From Nitriliruptoraceae bacterium (lineage in GTDB: Bacteria; Actinomycetota; Nitriliruptoria; Nitriliruptorales; Nitriliruptoraceae), in the NCBI GenBank assembly GCA_007134165.1, contig SLLJ01000227.1, positions 1 to 11,310 of the forward strand: a stretch of 11,310 nucleotides of DNA. The letters run 5' to 3'. Positions 5,800 through 11,310 of the stretch are shown piece after piece. The notes under the pieces are model-generated. The model was not told the DNA's origin and searched no databases. It worked only from the letters and a program-made list of their open reading frames with translations. The number at the start of each line of letters is the position of its first letter. The stretch's first letter is position 1. Both the position numbers and the translations under genes were made by a program.

Positions 5800-6585
5800 G
5801 TGGTCAGGCGCGACGAGGCGTTGAGCGCGCTGCGACATGAGGTAGCGGGGCGCGAGTTCGAGTTCGCAACCGTGCTCGAGGTCACCGATGGCGGGCCGGA
5901 CGGCTTGCTGCTTCGCGTGCGGAGCGGCCGGAGGCTCCACCCGCACACACTTGTCGTTGACGCCGACGAATCGCGGCTCGCCCTTGATCACAGCACAGGC
6001 GAGCCGCCGGACAGTGACGACGTGCAGCAATGGACCCACGGCATGGTCTTGTGGCTGACGGAACAGCTCGATACCGGCGTGTTGCGTTGGGGGCGTCGGC
6101 GAAAGCTCACGGATGGCACCGTCGCGATCGACCCGATGCTGGAACCCGAGCCGCCGAGCCCGTGGTGGGTGAGTCCGGTGCCCTTGGAGCGGCCAACGCC
6201 GACGGGGCAACGGCGACTGCGACGGTTGGCCCAAAGTCGACGAGGAAAGTCCATCGCCATACTGGGCGGCCGCATGCACCTGGAACCGAATCCCGCTCCG
6301 GGCGGTCACCTTCGCGACGCGGGGCTCGACGTGCGGCCGGGGCGTGCTGCTCACCGCGCGGGCCGGCTCCTGCAGTGGCTGCAACTCCACCTCGATGATC
6401 GCGGTGGGTCACCGCCTGCCGGCCAGCTCGTGGTGAGCTGGGCCGATGATGCCCAGACCGACGGCCGTCTGGAGCATCTCGAGTGCACGCCTTCGGTCCC
6501 CGAGACCGCCGCTGGTAGTCGCTGGGATCCGTGCTGCGGCCGATGCTGGCGCGTCGCGGATCGAGCATCGGTTCGATCACCGTGA
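5800..6585 (+). CDS. Hypothetical soluble protein, 3' end apparently frameshifted
   Basis: As read, this encodes 261 residues. The first 225 or so look like a real protein: charged, without signal peptide or membrane span, with TrpTrp-rich segments such as EPPSPWWVSPVPLE and an amphipathic stretch AGRLLQWLQLHLDD. I recognise no family. From about position 6490 the reading frame becomes rich in Cys, Arg and Trp (PCCGRCWRVADRA) and loses the usual codon-position GC pattern, while the next plus-strand frame takes up a normal-looking sequence to TGA at 6656-6658. The gene as encoded therefore probably lost its natural C terminus to a single-base indel, or the sequence has an error there. The start is GTG preceded by GGGGAGGA. 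Confidence 0.55.
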   Translation: MVRRDEALSALRHEVAGREFEFATVLEVTDGGPDGLLLRVRSGRRLHPHTLVVDADESRLALDHSTGEPPDSDDVQQWTHGMVLWLTEQLDTGVLRWGRRRKLTDGTVAIDPMLEPEPPSPWWVSPVPLERPTPTGQRRLRRLAQSRRGKSIAILGGRMHLEPNPAPGGHLRDAGLDVRPGRAAHRAGRLLQWLQLHLDDRGGSPPAGQLVVSWADDAQTDGRLEHLECTPSVPETAAGSRWDPCCGRCWRVADRASVRSP

Positions 6586-6658
6586 TCCCGGCTGGGTCGG
6601 GCTGCCATGGACCTACGAGGCTGGCGCCATGCGCCTGGATGCTGCCGACGTCCCATGA
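6482..6658 (+). pseudogene. Displaced C-terminal part of the 5800 gene
   Basis: In the frame one base on from the 5800 gene, positions 6510-6658 encode LVVAGIRAAADAGASRIEHR followed by DPGWVGLPWTYEAGAMRLDA, ending in TGA. By hand count, the second codon position is the least GC-rich here, as in genuine genes, whereas in the frame of the 5800 gene the third position is the poorest. No good start codon or ribosome binding site precedes it, so it is best explained as the continuation of the upstream gene after an indel between about 6480 and 6510. A restored protein would have about 286 residues. Confidence 0.5.
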
Positions 6659-6715
6659 CTGATCAGCGCTGGCTTCCCTCGGTCGAGTGGCACTCCGCCC
6701 AGGCACCGCCGTCCC

Positions 6716-7936
6716 GTGCCGGCGTTGCGTTGTGGGCGGATCTACGCCTTACGGTGGGCGGAGGTCGCCGAGATCCTTGGCGACGTTGACGGGAGGCGAG
6801 TCGTGCGACGTCTGGCGGGGGAGCCACCGGAGAACTGTGGCCAGTGTGGTGGGGAGGCGTTCCGTCCCGCGACGCATCGCGAGCAGTTCGCGCGGTGGTT
6901 CGTCAACGGCGCCGGAGCCAGCACGGCGTGGTATTGCAGCAACTGCAGCGCATCGTGGTCAGGCGGTTCGAGCTACGCCGTGCTGTCGGCCGCGTCAGTC
7001 GCTGGTTGGCGTCGACGGGTGCGGCTTCCCGGCGAGGTGCTGGCGGGCCTTCGTCGTGCCCGCACCTGGCATCCGATGCCGCTCTTCTACGCCGCCGTGG
7101 GCGCGGTCGCGCTGGTGCCCGCAGTCGCGCTCGCGGCCCTCATCCGCCTGCCCTGGTGGCCGACCCTGGTCGGTGTGCCCGTTGCTGCCATGACCGGCGT
7201 GTTCGTCTGGTCGATGGCCACCGCCCGTGGAAGCGGGCGACGTGAGGTGCGGTGGCGCCTCGCGCCGCAGCGCGCGTGGCGTGAGGAGCTGGACGAGGAA
7301 CTCGCCGGCTTGCGGGCACAGATCGACGGCTTTGTGGTGCTCGTGCCAGGCGGCTGGTCAGGGGCGCTTTCGCTCGAGGGAGCCAGCTGGTCGGTGCCCC
7401 CACGAGGCCCACGTGTGCTGTCGGAGATCATGACGGTGGCGGACCATGGCGACCCGCAGCTGGACCCGGACCGACACACGCCCGGGTGGCGGCCGACCGC
7501 CCCGCGTGTGGAGGTCCGCTGTACCCGGGACGAGTGGGGGATCCCCACGGACCAAGCCGTCAACGAGTTCCTGGGTCGTGCCCTGTCCGTGTCCCCGATC
7601 GACCTCGATGGTGTCGATCAGGCTGATCGGGCCGAGGTGGAACGCCGGATGCTCGATGCCCACCGAGATCACGAACGACGGTGGCGCCAGTGGCAGACGG
7701 AGCTGGCCGACCGCTGGCGCGACGGCAGCGTGCAGGTCGATGGCTCGGCGACCCCCGCCCGGCTGCTGACCCATCCCGACACCGACGTCGGCGTCGCCGT
7801 CTTCGTCCACCGGGGTCAGCACCTCGTCGCGATCGTGACGGGCTTCGATCTCGACAGTCTGCAGCTGACCGAGGTTGCCGACCCGACTCCACTCATCGAG
7901 GAGTTCGAGCGCCGACGACTCTGCACGTTCACGTAG
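6716..7936 (+). CDS. Zinc-ribbon protein with two membrane spans, unknown function
   Basis: From GTG at 6716 the product has 406 residues. Two CxxC pairs, C41/C44 (ENCGQCGGEAF) and C74/C77 (WYCSNCSASW), would form a zinc ribbon. Before it lies ALRWAEVAEILG, which could be a short helix-turn-helix. Two hydrophobic spans follow at about residues 120-142 and 147-168, then a large charged domain of about 235 residues (RAWREELDEELAGLRAQIDG, then DHERRWRQWQTELADRWRDG). Both the ribbon and the C-terminal domain would face the cytoplasm. I do not recognise the family. The start is doubtful: GTG 6716 lacks a ribosome binding site, while ATG at 6655 overlaps the preceding stop (ATGA) and opens a plausible frame, which would need a +1 shift near 6745-6760 to join this gene. 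Confidence 0.6.
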   Translation: MPALRCGRIYALRWAEVAEILGDVDGRRVVRRLAGEPPENCGQCGGEAFRPATHREQFARWFVNGAGASTAWYCSNCSASWSGGSSYAVLSAASVAGWRRRVRLPGEVLAGLRRARTWHPMPLFYAAVGAVALVPAVALAALIRLPWWPTLVGVPVAAMTGVFVWSMATARGSGRREVRWRLAPQRAWREELDEELAGLRAQIDGFVVLVPGGWSGALSLEGASWSVPPRGPRVLSEIMTVADHGDPQLDPDRHTPGWRPTAPRVEVRCTRDEWGIPTDQAVNEFLGRALSVSPIDLDGVDQADRAEVERRMLDAHRDHERRWRQWQTELADRWRDGSVQVDGSATPARLLTHPDTDVGVAVFVHRGQHLVAIVTGFDLDSLQLTEVADPTPLIEEFERRRLCTFT

Positions 7937-7972
7937 TCGAGCGGCCTGCCTCCACGATCGGCAGGATCGCTC

Positions 7973-8182
7973 TCACGCGGCGGGGTCGGGGAGCCAGCCG
8001 AGCATGGTGTAGAGCTTGGCGGTGGGGACGAGGAGCCGTCGGCCGATGCGGATGGTGGGGATCTCGCCGCGGGCGACGGCGCGGTAGGCGGCAGAGCGGC
8101 TGATGCCGAGCAGCTCGGCTGCCTCGGGGATGGTCATCGTGGCGGGCATGGCGGTCAGGTCGGCGATGATTGTTGCGGTCAT
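7973..8182 (-). CDS. Excisionase-like helix-turn-helix DNA-binding protein
   Basis: This 69-residue protein contains the compact HTH_17/excisionase fold: MTIPEAAELLGISRSAAYRA (helix-turn-helix, residues 16-35), then VARGEIPTIRIGRRLLVP (the wing), and a short tail. In integrative elements such proteins bend DNA at the attachment site and steer the integrase toward excision; many also act as regulators. The ATG at 8182-8180 is preceded by AGGAG eight bases away (CTCCT at 8190-8194 on the plus strand), so the longer open frame running upstream is not used. It diverges from the relaxase gene. Normally the integrase gene sits next to its excisionase, but downstream here the neighbour is a convergent unrelated gene, so it may instead regulate transfer genes. 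Confidence 0.75.
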   Translation of the reverse strand: MTATIIADLTAMPATMTIPEAAELLGISRSAAYRAVARGEIPTIRIGRRLLVPTAKLYTMLGWLPDPAA

Positions 8183-8549
8183 GATGGGGCTCCTGGGGTG
8201 TCGGTGTCGCGAGAAGTAGTCCCCTCGCGGAGAGCGCGTTGTGACATCCCGTGCGGTGCTCGCCCGGCCTGCCCAGTTGCCGCTCCTACGAAGGACTCCC
8301 CCTCCAGACCCCGGCTCTGTGACATCGCTGCGCGTAGCGCACAGCCACCAGATCGATGTGGCAGCCGTGGAACGAGGCACCGTCCGACACCCTCCGAGAC
8401 GTCCAGACACGACCCGAAACGGCAGACACGGATTCTGCCGAATCTGACCGCTAGGATGCCGTCCACGGCCGTTTCTGACCCTCGACATGAGCCAGTCAGG
8501 GTCGCATCCTCCCGACCATGGGAAGCGAACACAGACTGGCACTGGGTCA
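8183..8549. other. Divergent intergenic region with nested inverted repeats, putative oriT
   Basis: No gene is supported in this stretch between the excisionase-like gene and the relaxase. It contains a 9-bp direct repeat TGTGACATC (8240-8248, 8318-8326), a hairpin TGCGC-GTA-GCGCA (8329-8341), CGGCAGA-7-TCTGCCG (8420-8440) overlapping GATTC-4-GAATC (8431-8444), and a nested pair AGGATGC...GCATCCT (8453-8459, 8504-8510) around GACCCT...AGGGTC (8477-8482, 8498-8503). MobF relaxases commonly nick at an inverted-repeat-flanked site near their own gene, so the origin of transfer may lie at about 8420-8510. The promoters of both genes must also be here, but I cannot place them. Confidence 0.45.
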
Positions 8550-8570
8550 GTGCAACGGCTCGGCCGGGCG

Positions 8571-11310
8571 TTGCTGAACATCGGGCGGATGGCTCCGGGG
8601 CGGGCGGACTACTACCTCACCGCCGTCGCCCGCGGTGACGACGGGGTCGAGGGCTACTACCTCGCCCGCGGCGAGGAACCAGGCCGGTGGCTCGGCACCG
8701 GTGCCGAGCAGCTGGGTCTGGCCGGAGAGGTCACCGCCGAGCAGCTGCGGGCTGTGCTCGCCGGCCGCGACCCGTCGACGGGAGAGCAGCTGGCAGGGCA
8801 TCCGGCCAGGAAGGTGCCGGGATTCGACCACACGTTCCGGGCGCCGAAGTCCGTGTCGCTGCTGTGGGCGCTGGGTGACCGCGACATCGCTGGGCAGGTG
8901 GTCGCCGCGCATGACGCGGCGGTCGACGCCGCGCTCGGCTACCTGCAACGGTCGGCGGGGTTCACCCGCCGTGGGTCGGGTGGGGTCGAGTCGGTGCCGG
9001 TGGACGGGTTCGTCGCGGCCGCGTTCCGGCATCGCAAGTCACGGGCGGACGATCCGTTGCTGCACACCCACGTGCTGGTCGCCAACCTCGGCCGCACCTG
9101 CGATGACGGGATCTGGCGGACGCTGGATTCGCGGAAGCTGTTCGCGCATGCGAAGACCGCCGGGGTGCTCTACCAGGCGCAGCTCCGGTTTGAGCTGACC
9201 CGCCGGCTCGGGGTCGGCTGGCAGCCGGTGGTCAACGGGGTCGCGGACATCGACGGGGTCGACCGGCAGCTGGTCGAGACATTCTCCCGCCGGCGCGCCC
9301 AGATCGTCGAGCTGATGGCGGCGCGGGGCGAGACCTCGGCTGCGGCGGCGCAGACCGCGACGCTCGCGACCCGGCAGGCCAAGGGCGAACGGTCGTCGGA
9401 GCCGGAGCTACGCGACGGCTGGCTCCGCCGCGCCTGCCAGGTCGGGGTCCGGCCCGGCTGGCATGAGCAGCTGCTCGACCGGACCTCGTGGGAGCGGCCC
9501 GAGCTCGCCCCGTTGTGGCAGCGGCTGATCGTCGAGGAAGACTTGACCGAGACGACCTCAAGCTTCGGCCGCCGCGAGCTGTTGCAGCAGCTCGCCAGCC
9601 GTCTCCCGCATGGCGCGCCGGTCGAGTACGTCGAGCAGGCCGCCGACGCGTTCCTGACCCACGACACCGATCTACTCGTTCAGCTTGGCCCGACCCGCGA
9701 GCAGCTGACCGGTGTGGACGCAATCCGCCGGACCGATGGGCGGGTCGTGCCGGCCGGCGCCGACGAACGCCGCTACACGACCCGGGGGCTGCTGCTGACC
9801 GAACAGCGGGCCATCACCCGCGCCCTCGAACGACACGGCGGCGCCGTCGCCGACGCCGACGAACGCCACCGCGACCTCGCCGTCCGCCGCCGCACCCTCT
9901 CGGTCGAGCAAACGGAGATGGTCCGGCGGCTCACCAACTCCGGAGCGGGCGTGGAGGTGGTGGTGGGCAAGGCCGGGACCGGCAAGACTTACGCGCTCGA
10001 TGCCGCCCGCGACGCATGGCAAGCCTCCGGTATCCAGGTCACCGGCGTCGCCCTCGCCGCCCGCGCCGCACTCGAACTCGAAGCCTCCGCCGGCATCCGA
10101 TCGACCACACTCGCGCGCCTGCTCGGGCAACTCGACGACCACCGGCACGGCTCACCGCTTGAACCCGGGTCGGTGCTGGTGGTCGACGAAGCCGGGATGA
10201 TCGGCACCCGCCAGCTCGCCCGCCTCCTCGACCACGCCGAACAGCAGTCCGTGAAGGTCGTGCTCGTCGGCGACCCCCACCAACTGCCCGAGATCGACGC
10301 CGGCGGACTGTTCCGCGCCCTCACCACCAGGCTCCCCGCGATCGAACTCAGCGACAACCGGCGGCAACAGCACACATGGGAACAGGCCGCGCTCGACGAG
10401 CTCCGCCACGGTGACCCTGACGCTGCTCTCGCCGTCTACCGCCAGCACGGCCGGATCCGCACCGCCGACACGGCCGAGCAGGTCCGGGCAAACCTCGTCG
10501 ACGACTGGTGGACGACCGCAAAGGACGACCTGTCCGGCTCGATCATGATCGCCCTCCGACGGTCGGATGTCGCCGACCTCAACCACCGTGCCCGCGCCGC
10601 CATGCTGACCGCCGGACGACTCACCGGCCCTGCTCTGCACGCCGGCGAGCACGAGCTACGAGCCGGGGACCGGATCGTGTGCCTGCGCAACGCGGCGAAG
10701 CTCGGCCTGGTCAACGGCACCCGCGCCACCATCACCCGCATCGACCCTGCAACGCGGACGATCGAGGCGGTCAACGACCGGGGCGTGCAGCTGAGCCTGC
10801 CGGCCGGCTACCTCGACGCCGGATACGTCACGCACGGCTACGCCATCACCGGGCACAAGGCCCAAGGGCTGACCTGCGATCACACCTACACGCTCGGGAC
10901 GGAGACGCTCTATCGCGAATGGGGGTACGTCGCGATGTCCCGCGGACGGATCACCAACCAGCTCTACCACGGACCAGCCGGCGACCACGACGAGGCGCTG
11001 CACCACCACGTCCACCACGCCGACACGCCGGACCTCACCAGCCGGCTGCGACGCAGCCGCGCGCAGCCACCCATCACCCCCGAGGTCGCGCAGCTCGCTT
11101 CGAGGTGGCGGACCAACCTGCGGTGGCTCGCCTCGAAAGCCGTCCAGCAGCAGCCCCACCTGCTGGCCGAACACCACCGCACCGCTCAGGAGCGGACGGC
11201 GGTCGGCCGGCGGATCGACACGCTCGAACGTCAACAGGCCCGCACCGTCGGGCCCGCCATCCGCCGAGGGGCCCGCACCCGACGCGCCGCGCTCGCTGCC
11301 GAGCTCGACC
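8571..11310 (+). CDS. MobF-family conjugative relaxase/helicase (TrwC/TraI-like), 3' end beyond window
   Basis: At least 913 residues are visible and the frame is open at the window edge. The N-terminal relaxase domain has the double tyrosine Y14-Y15 (GRADYYLTAV) that nicks and covalently holds oriT DNA, and the three-histidine metal site H154, H165, H167 (FRHRK and LLHTHVLVAN). The C-terminal half is a superfamily 1 helicase: Walker A GKAGTGKT (466-473), Walker B VLVVDEAGMIG (D539-E540), GDPHQLPEIDAGG, the late motif ITGHKAQGLTCDHTYTL and YVAMSRGR. It would cut one strand at oriT and unwind it for conjugative transfer. TTG at 8571 is chosen because it gives MLNIGRMAPGRADYY, the usual beginning of the family; GTG at 8550 is an alternative and neither has a clear ribosome binding site. 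Confidence 0.9.
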   Translation, partial: MLNIGRMAPGRADYYLTAVARGDDGVEGYYLARGEEPGRWLGTGAEQLGLAGEVTAEQLRAVLAGRDPSTGEQLAGHPARKVPGFDHTFRAPKSVSLLWALGDRDIAGQVVAAHDAAVDAALGYLQRSAGFTRRGSGGVESVPVDGFVAAAFRHRKSRADDPLLHTHVLVANLGRTCDDGIWRTLDSRKLFAHAKTAGVLYQAQLRFELTRRLGVGWQPVVNGVADIDGVDRQLVETFSRRRAQIVELMAARGETSAAAAQTATLATRQAKGERSSEPELRDGWLRRACQVGVRPGWHEQLLDRTSWERPELAPLWQRLIVEEDLTETTSSFGRRELLQQLASRLPHGAPVEYVEQAADAFLTHDTDLLVQLGPTREQLTGVDAIRRTDGRVVPAGADERRYTTRGLLLTEQRAITRALERHGGAVADADERHRDLAVRRRTLSVEQTEMVRRLTNSGAGVEVVVGKAGTGKTYALDAARDAWQASGIQVTGVALAARAALELEASAGIRSTTLARLLGQLDDHRHGSPLEPGSVLVVDEAGMIGTRQLARLLDHAEQQSVKVVLVGDPHQLPEIDAGGLFRALTTRLPAIELSDNRRQQHTWEQAALDELRHGDPDAALAVYRQHGRIRTADTAEQVRANLVDDWWTTAKDDLSGSIMIALRRSDVADLNHRARAAMLTAGRLTGPALHAGEHELRAGDRIVCLRNAAKLGLVNGTRATITRIDPATRTIEAVNDRGVQLSLPAGYLDAGYVTHGYAITGHKAQGLTCDHTYTLGTETLYREWGYVAMSRGRITNQLYHGPAGDHDEALHHHVHHADTPDLTSRLRRSRAQPPITPEVAQLASRWRTNLRWLASKAVQQQPHLLAEHHRTAQERTAVGRRIDTLERQQARTVGPAIRRGARTRRAALAAELD

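Noticed and set aside
6480..6510. Programmed +1 frameshift in the 5800 gene
   Set aside because: Apart from a short C run there is no recognisable slippery codon, rare-codon stall or stimulatory structure; an indel or sequence error is simpler.
8183..8581. N-terminal extension of the excisionase-like protein to 202 residues
   Set aside because: A good ribosome binding site and the family length fix the start at 8182; the extension is Arg/Pro/Ser-rich and would overlap the relaxase start.
8635..9198. Plus-strand frame of 187 residues
   Set aside because: It overlaps the relaxase domain in another frame; the catalytic tyrosine and histidine motifs are in the relaxase frame.
9488..10162. Arg/Pro-rich plus-strand frame of 224 residues
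   Set aside because: It is a shadow inside the relaxase gene, whose own frame shows all relaxase and helicase motifs across this stretch.
1..11310. CRISPR array or insertion sequence
   Set aside because: No regularly spaced repeat-spacer pattern, no transposase motif and no terminal inverted repeats of insertion-sequence size were seen.

Overview
The window is high-GC, densely coding DNA that uses GTG and TTG starts and carries an actinobacterial style of toxin-antitoxin, lipoprotein and relaxase genes. It looks like a junction between a host chromosome and an integrated mobilizable element in an actinobacterium. The lineage cannot be fixed further by eye.

Left flank (1-887): the 3' end of an excisionase-like helix-turn-helix antitoxin gene is followed, one base later, by a PIN-domain ribonuclease toxin. 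A very strong hairpin (818-844) comes next. Junction (888-1149): bases 888-947, read on the minus strand, are the 3' part of a tRNA-Leu(CAG): anticodon arm, variable arm, T arm, 3' acceptor strand and CCA. The D arm and 5' acceptor strand are missing. This is what a tyrosine integrase leaves at the far end of an element inserted in a tRNA gene. The adjoining DNA holds ordered short repeats (ATGCCGC at 956, 976 and 986; a perfect 11-bp tandem at 1061-1082) that could be arm sites. Because the hairpin sits on the left, the element most likely extends rightward.

Element cargo (1150-7936): a nucleotidyltransferase toxin (AbiEii/MenT-like) lies with a small partner gene on the minus strand. A minus-strand two-gene operon (lipoprotein, then a polytopic GT-C-like membrane protein, joined by a GTGA overlap) diverges from a plus-strand lipoprotein. 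The two lipoproteins are recognisably related to each other, and their shared intergenic region is rich in short inverted repeats. Two unfamiliar plus-strand genes follow: a soluble protein with an apparent frameshift near its end, and a zinc-ribbon protein with two membrane spans whose 5' end also looks shifted.

Mobility block (7973-11310): a 69-residue excisionase-like DNA-binding protein (minus) diverges from a large MobF relaxase/helicase (plus, running off the window). The roughly 390-bp space between them carries nested inverted repeats and is the best candidate for an origin of transfer. No integrase gene is visible; if present it should lie beyond the right edge. The least familiar part is the divergent paired-lipoprotein/membrane-enzyme locus at 2272-5678.
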